A DNA stretch of 64,000 nt from Caprimulgus europaeus (GCA_907165065.1 OU015528.1:24882015-24946014), one strand, 5' to 3'; counted from the first letter of the stretch, positions 25,390 to 39,009 are shown. Notes: a model not told the origin generated them from the letters alone. Translations and numbers: made by a program.

Positions 25390-26044
25390 TGTGGTGAGTT
25401 TAGCCTGGCCTGTAGCCAAACATTGAACAGCTACTCATTCACCTTCCCCCAGTGGCATGAGGGAGAGAATCAGAAGGGTAAAAGGAAGAAAACTCATGGG
25501 CTGAGATAAAAACAATATAGTAATTGAAATAAATAATAGAAAAACCCAACATAATGATGATAACAGCAATAATAGAATATGCAAACGAGTGATTGCACAG
25601 TGCAATTGCTCACCATACACCAACTGATGACCAGTCTGTCCCCAACTAGCAATCCCAGAGCAGAGACAATCCCGAAACTGAAACCACAATCCTGGAAGAG
25701 CGAGCCCAAGCAAGCCATGAAAAAATTCCCAGCTTTCCAGTCAACCCTCGTTAATATACTGAACATGACATTATATGATGTGGAATATCTCACTAGAATA
25801 TCCAAATACCAATTTGGGATTTGCTAATTACTACACTTTCCCTCCACCCCCATCCCAGTCCTTTGCACCTGCAGCCTAGCAAAACATGGGGAGGTTGGAA
25901 ATATCCTTCACCTTCCAGTAACGTCTGAAAATATTAGTATGTTATCAACATTCTTCCCATAGTAAATAATGAAACTGAAACACAGCACTAATCTAGTTAC
26001 TTAGAAGAAAATTAACTCTATCCTATCCTAGCGAAACCAGGACA
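25390..26044 (-). mobile_element. ERV 5' LTR, minus strand (type B)
   Basis: On the plus strand it starts TGTGGTGAG and ends AAACCAGGACA, so in its own direction it runs TGTCCTGGTTT...CTCACCACA with matching inverted ends. It is 655 bp long. It aligns along its length with the LTR halves at 53040-53407 and 54531-54806, with shared blocks such as 'AATCCTGGAAGA', 'AATATGCAAA' and 'TATGTTATCA'. The primer-binding site next to it identifies it as the 5' LTR. The flank at 26045-26049 (GTACT) would be the target duplication, but the partner cannot be found because the element is truncated on the left. Confidence 0.8.
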
Positions 26045-27117
26045 GTACTGAACTGAAATTGAGGAGGGACAGCGGTGCACAAAATAGTAAGACAAAACTT
26101 CATGTTCATTATTAAATCTTGTGGATATATGCAGTAGTAAAGATCTTTAAACAAAAAAGTTAAATTTCCTATTAAATAATGAGCAAATATTTTAACATTC
26201 TAGAAATAAAAATCAAAGTTAAAATGCATCTATCTCATCCAAAAACTAGAGTAAAAAATAGTTCATATTGTGAAGTCAAGCATAAACATATTAAGATTTC
26301 CTAGAAGTAAAAAGACCGTATCAAAATTCAATCCCTCACGTATATGTAAATTGACAGTGGTGTTCAACATATAAGCAAATATTCTAGTCTCATCTCTGTT
26401 ATTTCCTTACTTCTCCACACCTGACTTGACAACTATACTTGTGTTACTATAATTAAATACTTGCACAAAATTCCTAGGTTTTTGTAGGGTTTTGGTTTGG
26501 GTTTTTTGGGGTTTTTTTTGGTTTGTTTGTTTGCTTGTTTTGGAGACAGACTGTTATGCAATTAGCAAAGACCCCGCTGACCCAGAAAAAAAGCTCTAAC
26601 TCCTCTTGTATTTTTCTTCCAAACATAGTTGCATTCCAGGGGTAAGAGCATAGGGAAAAGGCAATGGGTAAGACAATTTTATTTCCTAGTTTTTAGTAGC
26701 CATCACTTCATGGAGTGTTTTGAGGTTACACCTGGACAAAACCCCTTCTAACACACACTGATGGTTCTAATTTTTCTCAACTCTTTTTAATTTTTTAAAT
26801 TTATTCTAAGTATTTTTCTGTGTGAAGAAATTTCACAGTTAAATTCTGAGTTGTAAGAAAGAAATTCCTTCTCTTAAATTAAGCTTTTTGCCTGATTTTT
26901 ATATTATTAGTTTCTTGAAATGGTATTCTTTCTGTATTCCATTCATTTTATGATGTCTCTGCTGTTCCCCTTTGAAAGTTTTCCATCTCATACTTTTCTA
27001 ATTATACTTTATCATTTTTGAGATGATCAGATGAAAGCTTTATCTTCTTCTCAGAATTCAGAAAAAAAATAAGATTTGTACAAATATATAGGCTTACAAC
27101 TATTCTTCTATATTTTA
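26045..27117. other. unique AT-rich DNA with a GT-rich stretch
   Basis: No gene or dispersed repeat is recognised. 26477-26542 is strongly G/T-biased on the plus strand, with GGG, GGG and GGGG runs separated by T tracts. Confidence 0.5.
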
Positions 27118-28135
27118 TCTGTGTGAAAAACTGTCTGGATGGTGGGGCCCAAAAAGTTGTGGTGAATAAAGCTAAATCCAGTTGGCAGCCAGTCACAAAT
27201 GGTGTTCCCCAGGGCTCAGTATTTGGGTCAATTTTGTTTAGTATCTTCATCCATGATCTGAGTGAGGGGACTGAGTGCACCCTCAATAAGTCTGAAGATG
27301 ACACTAAGTTGGGCAGAAATGTTGATCTGCTTGAAGGTAGGAAGGCTCTACAGAGTGATCTGGACAGGCTGGATTGATGAGTCAAGACCAACTGCATGAG
27401 ATTCAACAAGGCCAAGTGCCGAGTCCTGCACTTGGGTCACAACAATGCTACAGGCTTGGGGAAGAGTGACTGAAAGGATGACTGGTGGAAAAGGACCTGG
27501 GGATATTGGCTGAACATGAGCCAGCAGTGTGCCCAGGCGGCCAAGAAGGCCAATAGGATTATGACTTGTATCAGAAATAGTGTGGCTAGCATGGCTAAGG
27601 AAGTGATCGTCCCCCCTTACTCAGCACTAGTGAGACCACACCTTGAGTACTGTGTTCAGTTTTGGGTCCCTCACTACAAGAAAGACATTCAGGTGCCAGA
27701 GTGTGTCTAAAGAAAAGCAACAAAGCTGATTAAGGATCTAGAGACCAAGTGTTATGAAGAGTGGCTGAGGGAACTGGGCTTGTTTGGTCTAGAGAAAAGG
27801 ACACTGAGGGGAGACCTTATTGCTCTCTACAACCACCTGAAGGAAGTGAGGTGGGTGTGAGTCCCTTCTCCCAAGTAGCAAGGGATAGGATGAGAGGAAA
27901 TGGCTCCAAGTTGCACCAGGGGAGGTTTAGATTGGATATTAAGAAAAAAGTCCTCACTGAAAATGTTGTCAAACATTGGGACAGGCTGCCCAGGGAAGTA
28001 GTGGAGTCCCTGGAGGTATTTGAAAGATGCATAAACACAGCACTTAAGGACATAATTTAGTGGTGGACTTGGTAGTATTAGATTTAAGATGATCTTAAAT
28101 GTCTTTTCCAACCTAAATGATTCTATGATTTGCAA
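27118..28135 (+). mobile_element. CR1 LINE, 5' truncated
   Basis: It starts in the reverse-transcriptase domain just ahead of motif B, with a frame reading [16 protein letters not shown]; the FADD box has become SEDD. It continues through the RT C-terminus, the downstream 'CCAGGGAAGTAGTGGAG' block and a 3' end of CCAACCTAAATGATTCTATGATT. The coding frame survives in pieces at 27123-27377, 27516-27710 and 27761-28060, separated by stops and shifts. The 3' terminus is of the ATTCTATGA type, unlike the ATTCTGTG type of the 53.4-kb copy, so it belongs to a different CR1 subfamily. Confidence 0.92.
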
Positions 28136-30913
28136 TAATAGCAAATAGTTTGTGTGCTTTTTTGGCTGCTTTCAGGTACTAGATATCTTTTTTCTCCTGT
28201 TAAACTATCCCTAAAACCACCAAATATTTCCTACATCTGTTACAGTGAAATTAAATTCTGTCACCATGTACGTATAGTTAGGAGCAGTTCTCTTCTCCCA
28301 TTCTTTCTAGTACCTCACATTTTTAGATTCCTCTAAGGTGTCTCCATTGTTTAGGGATTTTTGACTGCAGATCTTATTAAAACCCTGGAAATGCATGTAC
28401 TTTCCAGTGATTGTATCTTTGTTATCCTCAAACTCTAATGATGCATTAATACCAACATATTTAAGGTGCCTACAACTGTCTTCTGACACTTGAACTTGCT
28501 GGCAGAGCCCGGTCTGTTTCATATTCTCCAAAACCAGTGGCTGCATGTTAAGAATGGTCTATGGATTGCGTTGACTCCTAAATTGCAAGCAGGACAGTGA
28601 TAGTTGGCATGAGTCAAAAGCCTGACATAGAGTATTCTAACAGTTTATTGGTAAACAGAATCAAGTTTCATTGTCTGGGAATGTTCCCAAAGTAGCCATT
28701 GATTTTTTTTTTTTTTACAGTATTCTATTGATTTTGGATGTAAAGACTGCTCTCTATAGAATCTGCATTGATTCTTCCTCCTTTCCCATCTCTCTCTCTC
28801 TCTCACTTTTCTTTTCCCTCTGCCAGTTCCAATCTTTACAATTTGCCTGAAGTTAAATTGAATTTACCAGTTCATTTTCTACTTCTCTCCTAGACTATTT
28901 TTAAAATTGATGTCCTATTTGATTCTTCCCATCCTTCTGATTTTAGCTGGTGGTTAGCAATCTCATATTTGATTTCCTGTAGAGTTCCTGGCTGAATATC
29001 ATCTCTTCATGTCAATTTCTTATTAATCTCTTTATTGTTTTATCATAATAGCCTTTTACTGTGCTTCAATTTGAGACAGTTACTTAGACTGTTTCCTCAT
29101 TAAAAAAAAAAAAGAAAAAAAACTATTATGGAGATGCATTAGGAGAACACAAATACAATATATTTTTAGCTGTTCTACTATGATCATCTATCCCTTAAGT
29201 GTTTCTCTAGCACATGCATCATCTTTGGAGTCTCGTCAATACTTTGACAGTCTTCCTGACTTCACTGAGCTTTAAAAATCCCCCAAAAACAAAACTATTA
29301 GAAATTTTAATGTTGTTAGTAAGTCACTCTTAAACACTTTTTCAAATGTGCAGTATTTAACTCACCAGCATATATCCTCTTTTCTACTACTTTCTTCATT
29401 TGGACCCAGCTTTTATCTTCTGAACAACATTTTTTTAATTATTTTTTTATAACAATCCCCTATACTCAGATGTTTATTAGCTCTTTTTAGCCTTTTATAT
29501 TTTCTACAGAGACTTTGCTTCATGTGTGGATTTTAATTTTCTTTACTGCCTATTTAGACGTATTAACTGTCTTCCATTTCTTTCTGACTTTCATTATAAC
29601 TATTTCATGAATATATATGTAGTCTTCTTTCTGAAATTAAACATTATTGTGGTAGATTTCTGTAGCTCTTTTTAGAATGCAAAGTTGCTTAATTCTAATG
29701 TTTTTCAAGAGTGACCTATTTAGGTGTTTTACTGGGCATTTAGCACTAAATAAGGCACTGCAACACTTTAGTCTAAGGAACCCAGCAGGGACTTTACACA
29801 GGAATCTAGACTTAGAGTTCAAAACCTAGACTCCTGCCACAATAGATAGAGAAATAAGCACCTCAGAAAACAAATACTAAAACTCCCATGATCATAGGTA
29901 ATTAAAAAACAAAACAAACAAAACAAAGAAGTCTTAATATAATGATCTGGCTTAACTTCCTATTTTCTTCCTGCCTGAAGCAGGAATGGGAAGGAGATCT
30001 ATCAGTCTATTGAGCTTCCTCTGCACTGTGTTTTGAAGGGAAAGACTAGCATTCTGGAATGGACTTGAGCAGCACCAAATCCTTTGTGGTGAAAACGGTG
30101 ATAAAGACAATGGTGCTATTATTTATAAAGGAGCTTTGCATCCAGGTAGACTTCAGCTCTCATCCATCTTTATCTTGTGGGATTTAAAACTTATATGTCT
30201 CTCAAGACAGCAGGATATCCAAAATCATGAAGTTATCATAGTACATTCTACTGTATGTCTCAGTGAGAAGCATTTACAAAACTACTAGTGCTATAGAAAA
30301 GCAAACAAATGTATGTGTATATGTTGTGAAGACAGCCCACTGGGAGTCTGGGGTTCTGCTTCTTGTTCTATGTATACATTCAGGTGCTGCAAGGGTTAGG
30401 CCCCTAGGAGGCACTTTGTAGCTAAAACTCTGTGCTTCTGACCTGTTGCAGGGATTTCTGCTGTCTGAACTACAGAAACAGGTGACAGCAGTAGCTGGTT
30501 AGCATCTCCCTTTGAAACAGCAGCATGAGAAAAGGCAGTGCTTTGAAAAAAATCTGTTGACAGTAAAAGAATAAACATTTAGAGAAGAAGACATAGTGAT
30601 GATCCTATTCCTCTCTTCCTGTTGTCTGCATACCCACTCCCAACATAATTCTTTCTGGACTACCCAGCTGAACTATTGTCCCAGTCCTTACTTTCATGCC
30701 CATTCACTCCACAGGAACCTGGTTCTTTACACAAATTCATTACAGTCTTCTGGTTAACATCATCTTGTTCAGTTTCTCACTGCACATTATGCTAGTACAA
30801 TAATTTCATTATCTATATTCTTGACATAACCCTCTAGATGCCTGTGCTTGTTTGTAAGTAGTAATTAATTATTTTTATTTTTTTTTAAGACAAAACTCTT
30901 CTATTTCAGGGAA
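28136..30913. other. unique AT-rich DNA, no gene seen
   Basis: About 2.8 kb without a recognised gene or dispersed repeat. It holds a short (TC)n run at 28790-28804, a T run near 28710 and an A-rich run near 29101-29120. Confidence 0.5.
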
Positions 30914-31486
30914 TTTATAGAATTATAGAATCATAGAATCATAAAATGGTTAGGGTTGGAAGGGACATAAAAGATCATCTAGTTCCAACCCCTCTGCTAT
31001 GAACAGGGACATCCCCCACTAGATCAGGTTGCTCAAAACCTCATCCAACCTGGCCTTGAACACTTCCAGGGAGGGGGCATCCACAACTTCCTTGGGAAAC
31101 CTGTTCCAGTGTCTCACCACCCTCACAGTAAAGAATTTCTTCCCAGTATCTCATCTAAACCTACCCTCTTTCAGCTTAAAGCCATTTCCCCTTGTCCTGT
31201 CATTAACTGCCCTTATAAAAAGTCCCTCCCCAGCTTTCTTGTAGACCCCTTCAGGTACTGGAAGGAAGCTGTAAGATCTCTCTGGAGCCTTTTCTTTTCC
31301 AGGCTGAACAGCCCCAACTCTTTCAACCTGTCCTCATAGGAGATGTGCTCCAGCCCTCAGATCATCCTCATGACCCTCCTCTGGACTCATTCTAACAGGT
31401 CCATGTCTTTCTTGTGTTGGGGGCTCCAGAACCAGACACAGTACTCCAGCCTTATGGGAGTGGAGTAGAAAGGGATAATCACCTCC
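30914..31486 (-). mobile_element. CR1 LINE, minus strand, part 1 of split copy
   Basis: The plus strand opens with ATAGAATTATAG and TCATAGAATCATA, the reverse of the CR1 3' tail, then GGTTGGAAGGGACAT. It runs back through the 3' untranslated part and the C-terminal coding region to about the point coding for the residues before 'EVIIP'. At 31487 it is interrupted by a plus-strand CR1 and resumes at 31823. Confidence 0.9.
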
Positions 31487-31822
31487 TTATTAATGTTTAT
31501 AAATATATGAAGGTTGAGTGTCAGGAGGATGGAGCCAGGCTCTTCACAGTGGTGTCCAATGATAAGACAAGGGGCAATGGGTGTAAGCTGGAACACAGGA
31601 GGTTCTGCTTAAATTTGAGAAGGAACTTCTTTACTGTGAGGGTAACAGAGCACTGGAACAGGCTGCCCAGGGAGGTTGTGGAGTCTCCTTCTCTGGAGAC
31701 ATTCAAGACCCGCCTGGACTCCTTCTCATCTAGGTGTTCCTGCTCCGGCAGGGGGATTGGACTAGATGATCTTTTGAGGTCCCTCCAATCCCTAACATTC
31801 TGTGATTCTGTGTGTGATTCTG
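31487..31822 (+). mobile_element. young CR1 LINE 3' part, nested in minus-strand CR1
   Basis: It starts abruptly at TTATTAATGTTTATAAATA and is nearly identical to 54194-54530 up to the ATTCTGTGATTCTGTG end. It lacks about 9 bp relative to that copy near 31725. The open frame across it (31414-31851) is mostly CR1 C-terminal coding sequence. It sits inside a CR1 of opposite orientation, and the host sequence continues after it without an evident target duplication. Confidence 0.93.
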
Positions 31823-31885
31823 ACCTGCAGGCCACACTTCTCTTGTTGTAGCCCAGGATACGGTTGGCCTTCCTGAGTAATTGCA
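31823..31885 (-). mobile_element. CR1 LINE, minus strand, part 2 of split copy
   Basis: ACCTGCAGGCCACACTTCTC followed by CCCAGGATACGGTTGGCCTT continues the minus-strand CR1 broken at 31486. The same order is seen without interruption at about 50205-50260 in the 49.6-kb copy, which shows that the two parts belong together. Confidence 0.85.
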
Positions 31886-31978
31886 TTTATCAGATGTTAG
31901 TGTTCTCAAGGAGGTAATGTAAAATTGTTACTCTTACCTTTTCTTGCTTAACCTTCAAGTTTATTTTAGAAGATGAAG

Positions 31979-31981
31979 TAA

Positions 31982-32012
<31 letters not shown>

Positions 32013-32013
32013 A
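31979..32013. repeat. (TAAA)n microsatellite
   Basis: About nine TAAA units in a row, uninterrupted. It lies about 100 bp beyond the split CR1 and is not obviously its tail. Confidence 0.95.
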
Positions 32014-33500
32014 TGAAACTACTTCTTTATATTTAACAACAGCTGTTACTTCAGTAAGTGTCAAATTTAGATGTAAACTCTCTACATAGCTCAGCTTGTT
32101 ACTACATAAGTTCAAGATATCTGGCTGGAGAACGAACCCCAACATTTAGACTGAAAGAAGAAATCTGTTTAGTTTCAAAATTTTTCTCCCATAATAGAGT
32201 TTATAAAAATCAAACTTAATATGCCCCCATGAAAGATGAAACAGAATTAGATGAAGGGAGAGAAGACCAAGGCTATGAGGTCTGTTTGGAGTTTGTTATA
32301 TCAATTAACCTAAATAATGCAATACATATTTTCTACATTAACAATTTTTATGAGTCTTGGGAAATAAGAAATGTTTGGTTCAAAGTATTTTAACCAGCTC
32401 TTAAAAGAAAGAGCAAACCTACAATATATAGGGTGTTCAGTATGTTCTTTAAGGACTCATTTCTTGATGATAGCATCTTGAAGCACAAGTCAGCTTTTTT
32501 CTTGCTTCCAAATGCTATTAAGACAAATACTTTTTATTGATGCTTATGAATGGAAACTGACATTTCAAAATAAAACTTATGTCTATAGGTTGTTCTTTGT
32601 TAGATTTCTACTTGACTGAAGGCACAATAAAATGTCCTGTAATTAAAGTATTTTTATAGTGGTTGAATGCCAATGTGCAGAACATTAAAGTTCATTGTAA
32701 CGCTCAGCATACTAGGAAATGTGTAAACTTGTAATGCTTATAGCTGATAATGCTATCAGAATAAGTTCTGTTTTATTGCCACATACACAGCAAGAGGAAG
32801 ATGACACTTCTCAATAAAAATAAAGTGTTTTCACATTTCTCTTTACTAGCTTTCTGCATGGCAGAAACAAACACTTAAAATTATGAAGGCTGAACATTAA
32901 AATTTAGTGCAATACCCATGTAAATATTGTAATTCACAGCATATCTGTAATCTGATACAGCCTGTACAGTATGAGTATCTGGAGAATTTCTGTTCACTCA
33001 CATATATTTCAGATTGCATTTAAGTCCAGTGTCTTTATTTAGGACAATAACATAGCTACCAACTCCAGGTATTTTTAGAGTGACTCAGAGAACTTTAGGA
33101 TCCAAGATGTTAAAAACAAGTATCTCTACTGGGCAGCTACTCAGAAAGGCATTAGGCAATTTTAAAACATGTTGGAGTGCAGGAATTTATTATAATTGAT
33201 ATGTGGGAAAGGAGACAAGAAACAACTCTAGCAACAGAAAAAGAGACTCGGCTGCTGACAGAAGAAGCCAAAATCACAGGTCAACGCTGTGTTACTTCTG
33301 TGGCAGACAGACTTATTTTGTTTCCTTCGCAGAGGAGAAAGGAATTGCCTTTGTTACCCTTCACTCAAAACAAACTCAAAATGTATCCAGAGTACCTCTA
33401 TGAATTTCTCATCACTGAAAAAAACAACTTCCATAGCTTAAGAGTTTTACAGTTGCTATGATAACCAAGCTGGATTTTTAAAAGTAGTTTCAGTTATTTT

Positions 33501-33546
33501 GGTATATTGTGGTATATGTGGTATATTGTGGTATATGTGGTATATT
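33501..33546. repeat. 19-bp tandem repeat, GGTATATTG type
   Basis: Two full copies of a 19-bp unit (ggtatattgtggtatatgt) plus a partial third, itself made of two similar half units. Confidence 0.9.
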
Positions 33547-36500
33547 TCTATACCCACAACAAAGTTCAAAACCATTGTCTATACTTTGGGACCGTGTGTA
33601 GATGATCATGTTCACCATTCTAAAGCTGTGACTCCTATAGGAGTATTTTCTTCCCTGTTCTCAGGAAACAAAAGACAAGAATGACTAAAGTTACTGTGAT
33701 GAGCTTTCTGCATCACAAAAATCTTTACAGATTAGAATAGCAAGGCTTGAGATAATGAAAACAGCATTATTTTTAAAGAATTCTGTAAAGAGGACATCCT
33801 CAAGTTAGACCATACCCAAACTATTAGCTTAGGTTTGAGTTCTGTGTCAATATTCCTCACTGTCATTAACCATTTCAATTCTCTCAGGGCAGTTTATAAC
33901 CTTCTCCTTATGTGCAGAGATGACCTAACAAGAACTAGGAAGATGTTAATTCACAGCTCCTACTATCACAATTTAAAGTCAGGTTCAGATATACTTAAGG
34001 GTCTCCTCTGAGCTGCTTGGCATGCAGAAATTATAGAGTATCCACCAGCTGTGTACTAGCAGGGTCACTTGTTTGATGAGAAAGTTGAAGATACCTGTTC
34101 TACCTGTAATCTGCTTTACCTTCACAGCTCACCTTCCTAAAGAACATAAAGGGAGATGTAGTCATAGTCATAAACTTACCAGTGTCATGAAGAGAGTGTT
34201 TTGGGTGGTTCTATATTTTATAACGACATGTCACAATACAGCCACATACAGGAATGCTCTCAGGATATCCTGCACAGCTTTGAATCATGGAATACCTTGA
34301 TCAAAGGACCTCATGCAGAAGTACAAGGAGTAAAACAAAGTTCCCAAATATAAGGCTGAGAATTGAGCAAAATCTCCAATGTTGTAGCTGCAGGTCCAGG
34401 AGGGTTTTGTTGCCTGGTTACCATACTGATTTCAGCTCTCTAAACCTAGAGAAATCTCCCCTCTCTCAGTGCCAGAGTTCCTGTGCTGTTCATTGCACTA
34501 CAATGACTGAAGGAAAGGATCAAGGTGAACGTTAAGAATTTTTACGGTAACCTTTCTACCTTTTTTTTTTTTTTTTAAGAAGGCAGTACATGGAGGAAAA
34601 TAGAGAAATAGGAAGGCTTCATATGTTAGTGATTTATAGCAACTACTGATTAATAGTAGTTCTTAAAATGAAGAAAAATCTAAGAAAACACTTGTCTACA
34701 AAACAAGACTCCATCAACATATCATAGGATACAGGCTTCTTCACCACTAGGGTTAGAAATGTAATTTGAAAGAATTGGTGAATTGTTCCTGCCAAAGGAG
34801 ATGGTTCCTGAGGTTTTGAAGACCTGGCCTGGGATATACTTAGTGAGATACTGCACATCCTTAAAGCTCTGCTATAGCTGGGATGAGGTCCAAATGCTCT
34901 GTATCCTTGTGCTGAAGAAAGATGTAGGTAGTCTGTCTGAAATGACTGGTGTGATGTACACCACTTAAACAAATAAAGTCAGGAAGAAAACTAATTAAGG
35001 ATGTAAAGTGCATTTGTCTCTGCACACTAAACAACAGAGGAGCTTCCTCTGCAGGTGAAGTTCTCAGACATTGGAAAACCAGCTGCTTACTGGACAGTCT
35101 GTACTACACCTGTTTTATTTATGTTCCTTATCAGTTTGTTAAGAACTAAGAATTAATGAGAGCTAAAGGGGACAGTTGGCTTCCCCCAAGTCTTCTGTGG
35201 CCAGAGAGCAGGCAGGTGTTCACTTTCCAGGCTGCAACAGTGATACAGGATTGCCTGGTGTGAGTGAAAGCTGCCCAAGGGTAGATGAAGGAGCCTGCAT
35301 GAGAACCTCTGGTCTGCCAGCTCAGGTTGCTTGCCCACACAATCCTGAATTAGAGTGGCATACAGTGCTTTGGGGAGAACTGTGAAGGGAAATCTCATGA
35401 ATTCTGAAATAACCTTGTTCAACACAAGTATTTTTTTCAAATCTCTAAGAAAAGAGGTCAGAATATGCCTATAATCTTGTTCCTGCTTTGCCATTTAATC
35501 TGCCTCTGTCCTTCCTGTCAAATCTCACCAGAAGAGACTCACTGCTGTGTGTGCCTGGGGTAGAGGTGATGCATATATTTTGCTCTGGGCACAGTGCACT
35601 CCTGTGCCTGCAGCAAATATGCCTCAGTGTGTGTTTGGCTAGGGTTGGCATTACAAACCTATCAGTGCTGTACAGGATTTTGTTTTCCTAGCTGAGAAAT
35701 GTGGGAGCAAGGCAATGAGATTTAACCCATCTGCTCAGAGCAAAGGCAATTACTTCCTTCTCTTCCTCTTAGTCCTTCATGGCTGTGAAAATCTATTAAA
35801 GTAAACTCGAGCTTTACACATTGCCACCTGCCCTTCTCCCACAGGAACCCTGTCTTCCCCTATTTCTCTCTTCAGTATCAGGGAATTGCAATATATTTAG
35901 CCACTTGCAGCTGCCTCAACAACATAAGAAAAAAAATCCCTCAAAGATGAGGTGAGGAAGAAGAGGGATTGAATGAGAAAAAGACAGATCTGCTCAGAAG
36001 ACCCACTGTTCCCACTCTGCAGTACTTTTGGCAGGCCACATCAGCAGCTGTGCAGTTTTGCAATTTCATTTCAGCAACAGTCACAGTTTAAAGCATTATC
36101 AACCAAGTCTGGTGAACACGTGCTCTGGCAAATTTCAACTATCACAACAGCTGCAGCTGTTCACCTTTCCTAGCAAACTGTCTTGCAAACAAAAATTATT
36201 CCTGTGAACATGAGAAATACTCATGGACTTGAAGGCATCTACTCAGAGGAGAATTTAGATGGATATGCTGAGGGCTGTGTCTAACACCTGTTAGACTCAG
36301 GCTTTTTTAGACATTTATAGTATATGATATAATTTATTTATTTTAGAATTATCTAACTGTATAAAGCTAAAATAAAGCTAGCTGAAAAAGGTTAAACTCT
36401 AGTCACATAACTGTTGCACAATTTTCTGCTCCATCTAAGAATAGCTAAAATAAGACCAGACAAGTCTAGACAAGGCTAGGCAAATCCTTAGGCCTTATAC

Positions 36501-38156
36501 AGCATGGAATTCCCATGTTTCTGAGTCTTTTAAGATGGCTTAGGAGATAATGGTGAAAATACTAGTAAAAAGATTACACTAAAAGTTGCTATGATTACTA
36601 ACACAGGTCAATTTACAGAGCTAGACATTACCTCAAAATCCTCAGTATACAGACCCAGGTAATGAGTATGTATTAAGATACTGTGTACACAACCCTGATT
36701 TCATGCCTCAAAATGGGGTGGCAGGGGCAGTGAAGCTCCTGAAAATTCCCTGTGGAAAGCCAGGTCACAAATTACTTAGTTTGGATCAGTAATATGTAGT
36801 TTATGAGACCTTGAATAAACGAGTGCCTCTACATTCACAAAGAACACTGAAAAAATTCTCTCTAGGATAAGAGAAAACTATAGCATTCCAATAATATAAC
36901 CCTTATTATAATAAGATATTTCTGTTATACTAGAATACCTCTGTAGCGCCAATTAAAAAAAAAAATTAAAATCTGATGCCAGTGTCAACTGAGTGTTCTA
37001 CTAAGCATGATTATTTTATTAACAGGCATCCATATCTTGTCCCAGGGCAGACTGAGAAATAAAGAAGGGATAAAATTCCTACAGATGCATAGTGCCTGAA
37101 TGTTCTGTTAAGTAATGTTTGTGTAAATGCAAAATGCTAAATTATTTTCTCATAAATAAATTTCCCAGAAAACCTAACAAGAAACAAATTAGCAGCAGGA
37201 GTTAAATGCTAAGTTGTAGTCTGAAAAAAAATCATTATTTCTCCTTCTCCCCAAAGAACTCTGATTTTCATATAAAATTACAAATGGTTTTCTAACCTTA
37301 TAAGGATAAATAAATCATAATTCTAACCAAATCAAGCTTTAAAAAGTCATTTTCCAATGTTGTTAAGGTGATTGTTGTTAATTACTTTCCTCAAAAAAAC
37401 AGTTTACCATGTAGAAAAGTGACTCTTCTGAAAGCTCCCAACCAGGATCAGGGCCCTTCTAATTGATCTGGGAATAGTCTATCACACATGGCTCTGAAAG
37501 AAGATGCCTGTGTTCAGCATTCCAGCTAATCAAGTCAGATTACTCATAGGGAGAGCCAGTGGCATATCCATTTACTGTAGCTCATTCATGTGAATTTGTG
37601 ATCAGCTCAAATCAAGACAGCTAGTGCCCTTATGGAAGGCAGGCTTATGTCAGACATCCCCACTGACTGACCCTTTTTTAAAAAAAACCCTAATTCTAAG
37701 TACCCAGAATACAACTCCTAATTTAGGACTAAAAAACTATCTTGACCTATCCAGCTCCAGCCAAATATTCTGACACTAATATCCTCCTCAAAAAAACAGC
37801 TTGAAGGCATTATATACCAAGAAGTTCGTTTAAGCAGAAGCCATAACAAAATGTTTTGATGAGTATATCTGCAATCATATCTGTTTGCAATAATTCAAGA
37901 AACAATAACACTAAATCTTTTGAAGATTAAAATCTTCTAATACTTCTTTGAAGAGTGCAAACATCCCTTTAGATTTATATTTTAATTGTCTATTGTAAAC
38001 ATACCATTGTAATAGGTAATTACCAGTGTACAAAGGCATGATTCTGCACTCAGACCATATAGTACTGCATTAAAGGAGTTAGGAAACAGTGTATATACCA
38101 TTTGACCCAAACAATCATTGGGTGTTAAGTACCTATTGTACCTAAGTACCATAGGC

Positions 38157-38219
38157 TGACTATGCTTGAAAACTCCTGTTCATATTGAATCTAGTCTTCT
38201 ATCTTTGTTATTTTTTAGA
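38157..38219 (+). repeat. 63-bp direct repeat, copy 1
   Basis: This 63-bp block begins TGACTATGCTTGAAAACTCC and ends TTTTTTAGA. It recurs at 39010-39072 in the same orientation with three mismatches. Flanks on both sides differ between the copies, so the repeat edges are sharp. Confidence 0.9.
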
Positions 38220-39009
38220 AACCCAGGGAAGTACAAGCTAAAGTTCCACTTCTAAGGTCATAGGTAATTCCTGTAATCAAGTCCTGTTGGGTCTACAAAG
38301 GTGTAATACACTAACAAGTAGACCTTAAATAATACCAATTCCCCAGCAGTCAGGGCTAAGTTATTAGTCACTACCAGATCATAAGTTCATAAGTTACTTT
38401 TCAGTAACTTTATTTTTGGTTAACCTTTCTCCAAGTGGTCCTAGAGAAGAAAGCAAATTGAGTAAATCAAAAATGTAAATTGTATGTTAGGAATTATTAG
38501 GAGAGTATTGAAGTGCAAAACATAGAAAATAACTGTCATTGAATAAATTGATGGTTCACCTGCTAGTTAAATGCTGTTTCCTTATCTCAGGGATATAACA
38601 ACAGGTGGAAAGATAAGGTTCAAGGAGGTCTCTACATCAATCACAAGGATGGACCTTCTTGCATTCAAGACACAACTAAATAAACTAGAACTAATAAGTC
38701 TGGGGGAAAAAAAAACCAACAAAACAATCAAGGGAGATACGATACAGATCTACAAAGTTAAGGGGATTGTAGAAGAGTGAACAAAGTGCAAAAAAGTAAG
38801 GGCATCAAATGATGTTATCAGAAATTATAAAAAAATGAAAACTAATGATTTCTCCTACAACAAAGATTCTGAGTGCTTTGCCACTCTGGAAAACCAAGAG
38901 TTTAAACTAGTGAAAGGGTGGACTATATGTGTTTAAAGAAGAGAACTCCAACAATAGAGAGAAGTTATGTACAGCTCAGAAAGCCCTGATGACACAAAAG
39001 GTTGTGGAT

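Noticed and set aside
38571..38780. Short frame weakly like a CR1 C-terminal region
   Set aside because: Only a few residues match the CR1 pattern and no 3' tail is present, so no element was called.
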